DNA of 64,000 nucleotides, from positions 10,727,632 through 10,791,631 of the forward strand of contig NC_089493.1 of the NCBI RefSeq assembly GCF_036850765.1. Direction: 5' to 3'. The notes under the pieces are model-generated. The model did no database searches. It saw only the letters and a list, made by a program, of their open reading frames with translations, and had not been told where the DNA came from. The position numbers were made by a program, and so were the translations under genes. Positions within the stretch are counted from its first letter, which is position 1; each line of letters opens with the position of its first letter. Positions 20,886 to 31,799 of the stretch are shown here, in pieces. This DNA comes from Saccopteryx bilineata. Lineage: Eukaryota > Chordata > Mammalia > Chiroptera > Emballonuridae.

Positions 20886-22529
20886 GCTGTGGCCGGGGGC
20901 CAGCAGCTCCCCTTTCTGGGCCTCGGTTTCCCTGTCTGCACCGTGAGAGGGGAACCTGATGCGCACACAGGCTTTGATCCCAAATCCGCAGGGAATTTGG
21001 CAAATGAGAGTTAGCTTCAAACAACACGTTGGCATATCTGGAGCTTTAAATCAGAAAAGACCCTGCCTGCCACACCCGTTGGGTGAGCAGGCACCCAGGC
21101 CAGGTTTCAAATACATATGACTCGCCCCTTATAAGCTATAAACACGCCGCGATCAGAGTTCCCACTGTCCGTCATCGAGCCTGTGAGCTGACGTCTGTGT
21201 CCCTGAGCCAAGTGTCAGCCTCAAAGCAGATGTTCATTCCTCCTTAGGCGGAGGGCGCTGTCCCGAGCTGGACCTGGCCACGCAGCAGACAGCACTGGGT
21301 GGGGGCAGCGACGGCCCACAGACTGTGGAGGGAAGTGCGTGGGCCTCCTCACCAGCAGGAGAGCTGAAGGCGGCCCAAGTGCAGAACTTAGGGCCAGCGG
21401 CCGTAGAGTTACGAGAAGTCCTACTGTCAGCAAAAGGGTTCCCATTTGCCCTGCTGTGTCCCTCCGGAGTGGGCCCCACCTTCCACGTTCTCTGGTGTCC
21501 CAAGAGGGTGATCGCGGGGTACATTCGGTGACTTCCTGACCTCTGCTTCTAAGTGGTTTCCCACAGCGGCAGGCAGGGGCACCGGAGAATGAGGTGAAGT
21601 GTTCATTCTTCTCGTTCTTTTCCTACCGACGACGGCAACCCCGGTCCAGCCGCCCTCTCCCCAGGATATGGGACCTGCTCCCTTGCCTTGCCCTTCAGGC
21701 CTGTGGGTGGCAGCAGCTCCCAGGGGCGGCCAGCCCCGAGACACTGTACTAGCCCTGAGACACTGTACCAGCCCTTACTGATGTCCCTCAGCCTTGCCCA
21801 CATCTGTGTAAATCTCTCCTTTATTAACTCATGCCCTCTTTCACAGACGCCATGTGCTACTGATGGATACAAATTTTACTGTACGTCACAGGGTCTAGGG
21901 TCAACTTTCAGGTGAACTCTCACCTCTATGTCGCCCTGCGGAAGAGTAAACCTCTGCCACCACGATGACACAAACGAGACCCAGACATGATGACACTTCT
22001 CTTTCATTTTAAATGTTCTAGTTCCACATTTATTGAGAAGAAGAGGCTGGTTTAGACTTGTTTAGACCTAGAGCCTTTTAAAAATCATGTATCACCCTTG
22101 TGCCTATGTTAAAAAGAGAAATATAAGCCAAGTAAGTCAATGGAGGCATTCCTAAACTTCTTCAAAGCCAGAGCCCACCCTTGCCTGGGAGGGACACCTG
22201 TGTGCGTGTCTGGCCACACAGCACGGCTCGGGCTCCGGGCCACTGTGGGCACTGGGCCTTAAAAGGGGTGCCCCACTGTCACCTCAAAGGTTGTTTCCAA
22301 GCCACTGCTCACATTCTGCACATTTTCACGGAAATGTGCAGGCAATGGCAACTCAATCACGACCGTCACCTGTCAGCGTCAACTGTAAGAAGCACCTCCG
22401 TTTCAGAGATGATGAAATGTGTGTGTCACGATCGACGAAATGCGATTTTTAATTCCACTGAGCTTAGACAAGTCAGTGTGCCTCTTTGGGCCATTGTGGT
22501 TTCATTTGTAAAAAGGTACGTTGACTCAA
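20886..22529. other. Unique intergenic sequence
   Basis: No gene is seen. 20980-21060 (tttgatcccaaatccgcagg, ggagctttaaatcagaaaag) is enhancer-like by texture. A 19-bp tandem duplication (agccccgagacactgtact) lies at 21732-21769. Confidence 0.3.
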
Positions 22530-24240
22530 CTTGCTCTTTAGATTTGATACGACCCCAAGCAAAATCCCAGCAGGTTATTTTGTGGCTAAATGACAAACTG
22601 GTTCTGAAGTTTATTTAGAAAGATGGAAGACCCAGAATAGTCAGCACAACACTGAAGAACAAAGTCAGAGGGATGTCAGGAATGTCTATACAGTTTATAT
22701 CCCAATCAAGACAGCTTGCTGTCAGTGAAAACAATAGATAAATAGGTCAAAGGAGCAGAAAGGAGAGCCTAGAAATAGACCCATACGAATATGGTCACCT
22801 GATCTTCAACAAAGGAGCAAAGTCAATGAAGAAAAGATAGGGTTTTTTTGTTTGTTTGTTTTGTTTTTTTTATTTTTTATTTTTATTTTTTTAAGATAGG
22901 TTTTTTTCTCTTAACAAATGGTGCTGGGACAACTAGACACTTACATGAGAGAGAAAAAAAAAGAATCATGGACTTAATGAAAAATACAAAATGTAAAAAC
23001 ATCTAGAGATAATAACAATGAACTTGGGTTTGGTGATATGATTTTAGATAGAACACCAAAAGCATGATCCATGAAAGAATAAATGGATAAATTGGACATC
23101 ACTATAATGAAAAACTTCTGCTCTGTGTGTGGGGGGGGGGGGAAACAACACTGTTAAGAGAATGAAAAGACACACTACAGACTGAAAGAAAATACTTGTA
23201 AAACATATATCTGATGAAAGACCCACAAATACAATATACAAAGAACCCTTAAATTTCAACAACAAGAAAACAAACAACCCAGTTTAAAAATGGACAAAAG
23301 ATCTGAACAAACGTCCCTGCAAAAAATATAAAAATACAGCAAGTAAGCATATGAAAGATGTTCACCATCATATGTCATTAGGGAAATGCAAATTGCAGTA
23401 ACAGGGAGATAGCACTGCACACCTATTAGAGTGGCCAAAGCCAGAGCGCTGACGACATCACGTGCTGGGGAAGATGTGGAGAAAGAGGAGCTTGCAGGCA
23501 TCGCCACTGTGGAAGACAGTTTGGGGGTTTCTTACAAAACTACACATACTCTTACTCTGTATGATCCAGCAATTGTACTCCTTGCTATTTACCCAAAGGA
23601 GTTGAAAACTTATGTCTACACAAAACCCATACACAAATGTTTATAGCAACTTTATCCCCAAGTCACTGAAACTGGAAGAAATCAAGATGTTTTTGATAAG
23701 GTGGGTGGGTAAATAAACTGCGGTACATTCATACCATGAAATGCTGTTTGATCCTAAAATGGTATGAGCTATTAAGCCACGAGACAATGTAAAGGACCCT
23801 TAAAGGCATATTGCTCTGTGAAAGGAGTCATTCTGAAAGGCTATACATTATACAGCTTCAACTATACAACATTCTGGAAAAGGAAAATGAGAGAGACCGT
23901 GGAAAGATCAATGGTTATCAGAGGTCCGGGGGAAGGAGGAGGGAGAAGTAAATGGAGTATGGGGGGTTTTCAGGGCAGTGATACTATTCTGTATGAGACT
24001 GTGATGGTGGATACATGAGCTTATGCATTTGTCAAAACCCACAGGAACACAAGGAACCTCCATGTAAACTATAGACTTTAGTTAATAATAATGTATCAAG
24101 AGTGGCTCAGCAATCCTAGCAAATGTATCACACTAATGAAAGCTGCTAACGATAGGGAAACCGGGGGAGTGAAAGGGCCATATGGGAAGTCTCCGCACTA
24201 TCTTAGAGGGACGCTGAGGTTAGGTTTGACGCCCCCACTA
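22530..24240 (+). mobile_element. L1M (L1MA/L1MB-like) 3' end
   Basis: About 1.7 kb follows the classic L1M 3' region: aaatagacccatacgaatat, caacaaatggtgctgggaca, acaccaaaagcatgatccat, tgaaagatgttcaccatcat, tagggaaatgcaaattgcag, tatgatccagcaattgtact, gaccgtggaaagatcaatgg. It is multiply mutated, non-coding and 5' truncated. It contains a T-rich insertion at 22842-22892 with flanking duplication, and a G12 run near 23131. Confidence 0.85.
22842..22892 (-). mobile_element. A-tail-only insertion in the L1
   Basis: A 51-bp T-rich segment (minus-strand A tail with interruptions) is flanked by direct repeats aagatagg at 22834-22841 and 22893-22900. This looks like an extremely 5'-truncated retroposon with a target-site duplication. 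Confidence 0.45.
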
Positions 24241-24484
24241 GGCAGATGAGCATTTCAGTGGAGCAGTGCCTCAGGGTGGACAGCCCATCAGAAGGAACTC
24301 GTCCAGGGGCCCCAGGGCTTGAGAACGCTGACCCAGAGCAACAATGCCAGGGAACGGGTGGTGAGAGAGTCCCAAGGCAGTCTCCGATTTGGCATGGGAG
24401 AGGAGAAGTCTAATGTCTTTCCCTCTGAAATCCCATTCTGGTGCTGTGATTGATTCTCTGCCATCCCCTCCCCACCCACACCCT
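24241..24484. other. Unique intergenic sequence
   Basis: Nothing specific recognised. Confidence 0.3.
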
Positions 24485-24855
24485 AGGCACTGTGACTTTG
24501 CTTTGGCCGCGTGACTTGCTTTCACCAACAGAACATTGTAGAAGTGACATAGGGTCAGCTCGAACCCTAGACCTCAGAGGCCTTGGGTGCGTGTACTCTC
24601 TCAGACTGCTGGCAGCACCTCAGGCCAGTGTGCTTGTCCTGGCCCACTGGAGGACAGGTGACCACACGCGGCAGAGATGAACCGCCCCGCTGAGCCCATT
24701 TCAGACCAGTCAGTCCCAGCCATCCCTCCAGAAACTCCCCAAGACTGGCATGGCTCAACCCAGCCGCCCAGCCAACCCAGAGTCTTGCAAGAAAGAATAA
24801 TGGTTGTTTCAGCTCCTAAGTGTGGGTTTTTTTGTTTAAACTGCCATAGCTGACT
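24485..24855 (+). repeat. LTR-like fossil (ERVL/MaLR type)
   Basis: It begins ctttgctttggccgcgtgac ttgctttcaccaacagaaca and ends with ataatggttgtttcagctcc taagtgtgg ... ctgccatagctgactaattc. The order fits an ancient ERVL/MaLR-type LTR whose family name I cannot assign. Confidence 0.45.
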
Positions 24856-24859
24856 AATT

Positions 24860-25032
24860 CAGGTATATTTGCTGTCTCTCATGTTCGTTTACGGGTTTTC
24901 TTTGCCTAGCTATGATTATATCAAATTGAGTAGCCAGGTATTTTTCACTTAGCTTATTATCCAAAGCATCTTTCCAAGTGAGTACGTGTTTTTATAACTC
25001 ATTTTAGTAATAACCCTACACTAAATATTTAT
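24860..25032 (-). repeat. L1M fragment (antisense)
   Basis: tttttcacttagcttattat ccaaagcatctttccaagtg matches the antisense 3' part of old L1M elements. Confidence 0.45.
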
Positions 25033-25039
25033 AACTAGA

Positions 25040-25265
25040 GGTTAGGTTAGCAAACCATGGCCTGTAGGGCAAAGGCAGCCCATTTCTGTTTTTATAAATA
25101 AAGTTCTATTGAAACACAGCCATGCCCAGGAATTTACACATTGTCTATGGCTGCTTTCAAAATACAACAGCAGATTAGTGGTTTCAACAGAGACCAGTGT
25201 GGTTCAATAAGCTGAAAATATTTACTATCTGGCTCTTTCCAGAAAATATTTGCATGTTTCAGACA
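25040..25265 (+). mobile_element. hAT-Charlie-type DNA transposon fossil
   Basis: It contains aaccatggcctgtagggcaa, ataaagttctattgaaacac agccatgcccagg, cacattgtctatggctgctt and aatatttactatctggctct. It is a better preserved copy of the family at 9839. Confidence 0.7.
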
Positions 25266-25754
25266 TGCTTTTGACCAATTCTTTCCGAAAGGCTCGTCAT
25301 AGAAGAGTGCCAATCTCTCCACGTCCAGATCAGCACTGGCTGTTGGTATTTGTTTTCATCTTTGCACATTTGAAAGATGAGAAACAGCATCTTCTTGTTT
25401 CGATGTGAACTTCTTAGGGTACTCATAAGCCTGAATATTTCCCCCATTGTTTCTTTCCTGAATGACTCCTGTTGTCAGTTCTCTGCTGCTCATGTATCTA
25501 CTAGAGGCTGCATTTTATGTTTTGTTTATCCATTTAGGCCAACTCTTTATGTAATTAGTATAGTAATCCGTATTGTCATACTTGTCGCAGATCCTGAAAA
25601 ACTTGCAGAAGCATATCTTTCATTTATATCTTCATCATCATCATCATTATTAAATTAGCCATGAAAACAAGCTAGCCGAAATTAGAGTACCAAATGCATT
25701 CTGACTGACTTAAAGGATGCTATTGAATGGTGGATCATAAATCGTGTTGCACGG
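25266..25754. other. Unique AT-rich sequence
   Basis: No gene is seen. A (CAT)n run lies at 25629-25650. Confidence 0.3.
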
Positions 25755-26200
25755 ACCCTAATGTAGCAGTCAGGATTCTTTCCGTTGTAAGTGAGAGAAA
25801 GTTCAGCTCACACAGGCTTAAGGAAAGTAGAAAATCTATTCACTCAGGTAACTGTCGAGTACAGGGTTGCAGGTACATTCAGGTCCAGAAGCCCAAACTA
25901 GGTCACCAGGACCTGCTTTCTCTCTCTCTAGCTCCTGAGCCTGCTGTCCTGTTTGGCTCTGTTATTGGGAAGGCTCTTTCCCGCAGCGGCCCCCAGATCC
26001 TGGCTTACGCTCAGCCAGCCCAGCAACCCCAGCACAAAGAGCAGACTTCTTATTCAGTGCTTCTAGGAGAAGTTCCAAGGCTCCACTCTGGACCAGTCGG
26101 GTCACGTGTTTTTCCCAAGCCCACCACTTTACCCAGGGTAGGGCACTGGCTGACTGGCCAGGCCTGGCGGACGGAACTGCTGTCTGAGAATGGGGAAGGG
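25755..26200. repeat. Ancient interspersed repeat of uncertain class
   Basis: The phrases attctttccgttgtaagtga, gcttaaggaaagtag, caccaggacctgctttctct and aggagaagttccaaggctcc, followed by gtcacgtg, have the order of a common mammalian repeat that I recognise but cannot name. Confidence 0.4.
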
Positions 26201-26589
26201 TGGTGTCCCCAGAGGAAAATCGGGTGCTGTTATCAAACAAAGGAGGCATAACAAGGGCAGACAGAAAGTTGACATCTCTGCAGTGCCCGAGGGACCACAC
26301 TAGGAGCCCGGGGGGCCTAAGAGTGAGGGGATCCTGTCCTCCTGCCCCCACTTCAGCCAGCTGACCTTCCTGTTTCTCTGTTTTATATCTTGGGCCTGCT
26401 GCTAAGATTGTGTCCTGGGAAGAGTTAAGTGAGTTTGTGAGAACGGTTACGCTGCTGAGTGAGTTGGAACGTTCTTGATGTAGACAAAGGGAAGCAGGTC
26501 CAGACGGAGGCTGTGGGTGGGAAGACCTTGAACCCACGTTTTAAATATGACCATCAGGGAACCAGCAACGAGGGGACTGAAGACATGAG
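26201..26589. other. Unique intergenic sequence
   Basis: Nothing specific recognised. Confidence 0.3.
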
Positions 26590-27392
26590 CGCCCTGCTCC
26601 TAGAACGGGCATTTATTGGGCATCCGTGTGTTTGCCCCGGGCTGCCAGACTGCCGCATAACGGGACGAAGACCCACCTCCGAGCGTTCACATTCTGATTG
26701 GGCAGATGGCAACATGTAAGTAAGTAAATAAATATTGTACTGCATTTATTATAGTGTCAAGAGCAAGACAAACGGTCTAAAATGGAGTCACTTAGGCTAA
26801 CCCCATATCACTAAACTGAGACTTAATGACAGTTTCAGCTTCTTCAGAAATGCAGTTTTCAACCAGTCAGTTGGGTCTCTCCTGATCAGCACGAGGAAGT
26901 CGTCTGCCTGGTAGACCCCTGCATCCCCCCCCTAAGGGAAAGTGACCTGCAGTAACCTACCTGCTTTTGCCTGGTGAAACTTCTTGTTCTGCTCTCTCCT
27001 GGCTCTAGAACTCCTTCCTTTGTACAGCTTCTTGGAACTCCTTTCTATCCGTTAGATCAGATGTTGCCCGACTGATGAATCACTGAGTAAAGCCAATAAG
27101 ATCTTTAAAATTTACTCAGTTGAATTTTGTTGTTGTGTTGTTTCATTTTTTTTTTAAACGAGTCAAATAATGTTCCGTGCTCTGAAGGAAATGACATCGG
27201 AAAGAACGGTAAAGAGTGATGGCGGTTAGGAGCCACTCTGCCTAGGATGACCAGGGAGGGCCTCTCTGAGGAAGTGAGATTTGACCTGAGACCCTCCAGA
27301 AGGGAACCTGCAGGAAGAACATCATGGCCGAGGGAACAGCATGTGCAAAGGTGGGAGACAGGCTGTAAGCTGACAAAGTCCTTATAGCCCAG
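26590..27392 (-). repeat. L2 fossil (antisense), split by an LTR
   Basis: 26590-26756 (gggcatttattgggcatccg ... gggcagatggcaacatgtaa) and 27150-27392 (gaccagggagggcctctctg aggaagtgagatttgacctg ... gggaacagcatgtgcaaagg) are parts of the L2 antisense consensus. 26757-27145 is foreign to it. Confidence 0.65.
26757..27145 (+). mobile_element. Probable solo ERV LTR inserted in L2
   Basis: The internal order taaaatggagtcacttaggc ... ttcctttgtacagcttcttg ... gatcagatgttgcccgactg ... aagccaataagatctttaaa resembles ERV1-type LTRs. Ends and target duplication are not clear, so boundaries are approximate. Confidence 0.45.
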
Positions 27393-27971
27393 TGTAAGGC
27401 CAGTAGTCGTGGCCATCACAGCCAGGCAGGAGCAGGTTCCCATTAGATTCAGACAGCCGGTAAAGAAACAGCAGAGCAAAAAATGGTGGGCCATTCCTTT
27501 ATTCGAGCCTCGCAACTGGCCAGATAGTAAAAACAAACACTCGGGGCACCAAAACCCACTCATTACATTCTCCCATTCCGCAACCAGGAGAATCTTTCTT
27601 GGTTTTTCCCAGAACCAAAGGCCCCCCATCAGTCTCAGCAGAGCTCGCAAGAGTCCTCACCTCTGTTCCCCATCTGCACACCTTCTCCCTTCTACTCTCT
27701 GCAGAAACTCTGCAAAAACATGGCTTCTCCTTCAGCACTCGGCCATCTTGGCTGCCTTCTCTGCAAAAACATGGCTTCCTTCCTTCTCCTGCTTCTTCAC
27801 AAACTTTTCTTGGCGTGAAAACCCCTCCTTCAGCAACATTAGCATAACAATGGCCCTTCCTAAGGAGGAAGGTAATTAGCAGTTTCACCTGGCAGCATCA
27901 TTCATGGGGCAGTGGCCATCTTGAACAAAGTGAGCATAAAAATCACATTTTACAAACTTATTTGCCCAACA
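27393..27971 (-). mobile_element. Solo ERV LTR, copy A
   Basis: Read on the minus strand it starts TGTTGGGCAAATAAGTTTG and ends TTACA (579 bp), with an AATAAA signal at 27503-27498. Flanking pentamers cccag and cctag are a target duplication with one substitution. Copy A shares its whole length with copy B at 30144, in opposite orientation. An internal partial duplication (tctgcaaaaacatggcttc, twice) lies at 27712-27780. No internal viral sequence is present, so it arose by LTR-LTR recombination. Confidence 0.75.
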
Positions 27972-28337
27972 CCTAGGCCTTAGTTTAAGACTAAGCTCTT
28001 CCCTGCCCTTTTAAGACTAAGTAAGATCTTCTCAACACCCTTTTTAAGACTAAGCTTATCCTCACACCCTTGACTGTTGCATGATGTGGGGTGGTGCACT
28101 CTTATGAGGATTCTCCTTTATGCCTCAGAAGTGCGACTTTGTATCAGAGACTTCCTTATTTGCATATGGCTGTACACTATATAATAAAACAGACCGGGGC
28201 TTTGCTTTTGCTATGGCTTGCCATCAGCTTGCAGAGGCCTCCCGATCCCATCCTTTTTTCTCTTTGAGTCCATTTCTTCATTCCACACCGTTCTCACTCA
28301 GGACCTGGACAATTACTAGCTGTGCTGGTTCGCAGCA
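27972..28337 (+). mobile_element. Probable second LTR-type element
   Basis: It includes three copies of tttaagactaag (27984, 28010, 28043), a TATA-like tatataataaaaca near 28180, and gatcccatccttttttctct ttgagtcc with an LTR R/U5 texture. It abuts solo LTR copy A. The class resembles ERVK-type LTRs, but this is inference. Confidence 0.4.
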
Positions 28338-28625
28338 TACAAAGGCCCTACGGTGAGACTGAGACTATGCTTTTCATATTTGAGGAACATAATGGCCACC
28401 GGCTTTGGAGCACAGCATGTAAGGGGGGGGGGGGAGCAGAGGAGGATGAGTAGGGGCACAGGGCCAGGTGATGCATGATGTTACAGGCCTTGTCGGCACC
28501 CTGGGCCAGTACCCGGAAGGTGGTTGACAGAAGAGGGAGAGAGCTGGTTCTGTGAAGCCAGAGCAGGGCGTGGCTCAAGGGCAGCGACGAGGAGAGCTCA
28601 CTTTAAGAAGCCTTTGCGGCCAGTC
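28338..28625 (-). repeat. L2 fossil (antisense), resuming
   Basis: caaaggccctacggtgagac ... gggccaggtgatgcatgatg ttacaggccttgtcgg continues the L2 consensus where the 27.3 kb fragment stopped, so the LTRs appear to have inserted into one L2. Confidence 0.6.
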
Positions 28626-28734
28626 CCTGACCTCCAACAACAGCGTGGGTGGCCTTAGATGATGCACTCTCTGTCCCCAGAGGTGCCAAGGCAGGCCAGG
28701 CTGGAGCACAGCCAGGAGTGGACGAGTATATAAA

Positions 28735-29180
28735 ATCCTCAGAAGAAAACAGAACCAAACTTGACAATAATTAACAAAGTTTTTACAGTGTCAAAGGGCC
28801 CACTTAAAACATTTTAGCAGCAGCCTGCTGTGATCAAAGCCCTCTCTAGAAATGATTTATTTACATATAAAAATGAGACATTTCCCTACAGCCTCAGACG
28901 GCCCCTGGGGCGAGGCTCTCATTGGATGGAGCCTCCCCCAGGCCCTAGAGGCTCGCTCCCCTCATTGGATGGAGCCTCCCCCAGGCCCTAGAGGCTCCTC
29001 CCCTCGGCTCCGGCCTCGGCGGGGCGCTGATTGCCTCTCCCCGGGGAGGCAGTGGTGCCAGCCCTGCCAGCATTCCTGAGAGTCATTTCTCCAAAATAAA
29101 CCTCAAATAAGCATTTAAATGTGCGGCTGAGCATGAAGTACAGTCAACATTTTTATTCTAAGAATGCAAATGAACCCCTG
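28735..29180. promoter_or_regulatory. Candidate regulatory block with duplicated CCAAT module
   Basis: Unique DNA with GATCAAAG (TCF/LEF) at 28832-28839, an octamer ATGCAAAT at 29164-29171, and a GC-rich centre. The centre carries a 43-bp direct duplication (28919-29000) that includes ctcattggatggagcctccc, each copy with an inverted CCAAT box (ATTGG at 28921 and 28964). Flanks are AT-rich and conserved-looking. It could be an enhancer or an unannotated promoter. Confidence 0.4.
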
Positions 29181-30143
29181 AGGGGCCTGGAAGAGGCAAA
29201 AACGTCCTGTTTCCAGAAGCACTTTCCTTAAAGGCTTGAGTTGGGCTCAGCTGGTTCCACCCTCGAAGCCCGACTGGGGAAAACTGAAGCTGGGGGGGTC
29301 AGGTCAGATCCTAGAGTGAGGGAAGGGGAGACTGGCCTGGCGCTCAGGGTCTCCCCCATTGGGGGTCTATTGCTCAGCCCTGAGCCTGTCCCCATGCAGA
29401 CACATAGCGACGGAAAGACGGGTCATGGGGATCACTCTGCAGAACAGACCCACTCAGCAAACTGCTCCTGGGTCTGAACCGGGCACTGGTGACCCGGGAG
29501 GAGAGGGTCAGCTCCCCAGCCGCCCTGGCCACAGCCTTGGCTGGGACCTGGTCTAGACGCTGCGGCCTTCAGCTGGGCAGGGTCCAGAGGCTGGGGAATC
29601 AGGACACTGAGCGCTGGGAGGAAGAGCCCCCACCCAGTTCTGAACCCACCTCCAGGCTGTGTCAGGGATTCTCCTTGGGGCTGGCTCCTTCTCGGGGCTC
29701 CAACCACAGCACGGGAAAGTATCACCCCCACCGGGGCCTGGCGCTCAAACGTTTGCTGTGCCCTGAACCTAGTGGGCACCCACAGAGGACCCTTCTCCAC
29801 TCTCCACCCGGCACACCTCCCCACAGGCATCTGCAGAAAAGGCGAGAAACAATGAGACAGCTGTGTCCGGAGCAGGGCCCCAGAAAGCCTGAGAGCTGTC
29901 CTGAGGTCCCCTGGCACTCTGGCTGGTGGGTCTGGACCAGACACTGGGAATGGAGGTGTCTAACAGCCTTCCAGAGACACCGGTGTCTAGGGGAGAGCTC
30001 AGAGGCCCCCTCCATGGCTGAGTCTCAATGATCCATCCCGTCCTGCTGGGTGTGCTAGCAGGAAGTTCTCACCAGGAACCTCCCCAGGTATCCCCTCCCA
30101 AAGGGCAGCTTCTGCTGACCCTCACAATCAGGGGCTGCTCTCC
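29181..30143. other. Unique intergenic sequence
   Basis: No gene is recognised, although long open frames exist on both strands in this GC-rich stretch. None resembles a known protein. Confidence 0.3.
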
Positions 30144-30684
30144 TGTTGGGCAAATGAGTTTGTAAAATTTGTATTTTTTCCCCTTTGCTCACTTTTAGTG
30201 TTAAAAAATGGCACTGGGCAGTGCCAGGTATGTGATCTGTGAAATTGCAAATTTACCTTCCTGCTTGGGGCGGGTCATTGTCTTGCTAATGTTTGCTGGA
30301 GGAGAGGCTTTCAGGCCAGAAAGTTTTTAAAAAGAGAAGGAAGAAAGCCATGTTTGCAGAGAGAATGAAGGTGTGCAGATGGGAACCAGAGGTGAGGGGC
30401 TTTCGCTAGCTCTGCTGAGACTGGTGGGGCCTTTGATTCTATTAGGAGAAACCGAAGAAGATTCTCCTGGTTGTGGAACCGGAGAACGTGTCAGTGGCTT
30501 TGGGAGCCCTGGATGAAGAAGGGAAGTGTTTTCCCTGTGTGTTTGCTCGTCGGCTGGTGCGAGAGTTGAATAAAGGAATGGCCCACCATTTTCCGGCTCC
30601 GCTGTTTCTTTACCGTCTGCCCGAATCTAATGAGAACCAGCACAGCACGTGCGTGACCATGACAGCCGCGACGACTGCCGTACA
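30144..30684 (+). mobile_element. Solo ERV LTR, copy B
   Basis: A 541-bp element beginning TGTTGGGCAAATGAGTTTG and ending GTACA, flanked by the perfect 5-bp target duplication tctcc (30139-30143 and 30685-30689). AATAAA lies at 30569-30574, then atggcccaccatttt and tttctttaccg. Same family as copy A. No viral coding sequence. Confidence 0.85.
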
Positions 30685-31179
30685 TCTCCTGTCCAGAAAA
30701 CAGAAGAGACCCCGGCATGTTCACCCCTGGAGCCAGCAGGACACGGGCTCCGGGTGGAGGGGGACCCCAGGCCAAGCATGAGGATGAAGGAGGTCCCCCG
30801 GGACAGGCCCGTCTCCAGCCTTATCCTGCCATGCTTCCTGCCGAACAGCCCTTCAAAATTCCAGTGTTAAGCTTTGCATCCTTTATTGCTGATGGGAGAG
30901 GCCCCTCGTGACTGGGTTCTGTTCATCCTCATCATCTTCTGATACAACTGGGCAGGGTGGGGTGCTCCCACGAACCCCCTCCTCATAATAGCACCCAGAA
31001 CAGAGATTCCTGTTTTTTGTTCCAGGGGCCAAGCACTAGGCTAGGGTCCCATCAGCTCCTCTGGGACCCCAGGACCCTGCCCACATCCCACTAGTTACTG
31101 ATGAGCCCAGTGACACAATCAGGACACACGAGTAGAGGTGCTCAGTTGGCCCTGCGCAGACAACCATGTCTCCCACTGC
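30685..31179. other. Unique intergenic sequence
   Basis: Nothing specific recognised. Confidence 0.3.
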
Positions 31180-31470
31180 TCGCCGGGATAAAGTGCCTGG
31201 CTCTTCGTTCCCTGGAGAAGTAGGTATAACTCACCTCAGATAAGATGACTTCGGGGCTGCCTCCCCGGTCCAAGCGGTTTGGCACCATCCGAATTCCAAT
31301 TAACCTCATTAAGCTTTCAGTCACACCCATATTCCAGTTGTGGAAAACTTTGCTCAAGGCCAAGGCACATTTGCACATCTGCGAGTCCATTCTTGAATAT
31401 ATAGTTATCACCACCAGCTCTGAACCCCAGTCCCAGAACAAAAATAGTGACTGCCGGCATTGGTCCTGGT
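31180..31470. promoter_or_regulatory. Candidate conserved non-coding element
   Basis: Unique block with attccaattaacctcattaa (31293-31312), gttgtggaaaactttgctc (RBPJ/RUNX-like) and tcaaggccaagg (nuclear-receptor half-site-like). Short open frames exist on both strands but look non-coding. Confidence 0.4.
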
Positions 31471-31799
31471 GCGTCCCCCACCCCCCGCGCCTCCTGAGCT
31501 ACCTCCTTGGCTCCCCCATGGCCATTTCCCTTCCTGTCCTGGCTGAGATTCTGCTGTGAATAAACCATCCATCAAAGAGCCCATCCAGCCACGTGGCTTC
31601 TTCCCCAGCCCCACCCCGCCTCATGGAGCCCCAGCCCAACCTGCCTGTCCCCCGGCACTGACCACCACTTCCAGGGCATAGGACCCCTGGCTTCCTCCCC
31701 CAGAGCCCTGCTGCCTGCCCTCAGACCAGGGACTTCTCCTGTCCACACTCATCCCCTCATCGGCAGCAGAGAGGATCACCTCCTTGCCCTGCCTGCTGT

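Noticed and set aside
22530..24240. Active L1 retrotransposon
   Set aside because: Only the 3' end is present, heavily mutated and interrupted. No functional reverse-transcriptase frame.
27393..30684. A provirus bounded by two LTRs
   Set aside because: The LTRs are in opposite orientation, each with its own flanking 5-bp repeats, and no gag, pol or env sequence lies between them.
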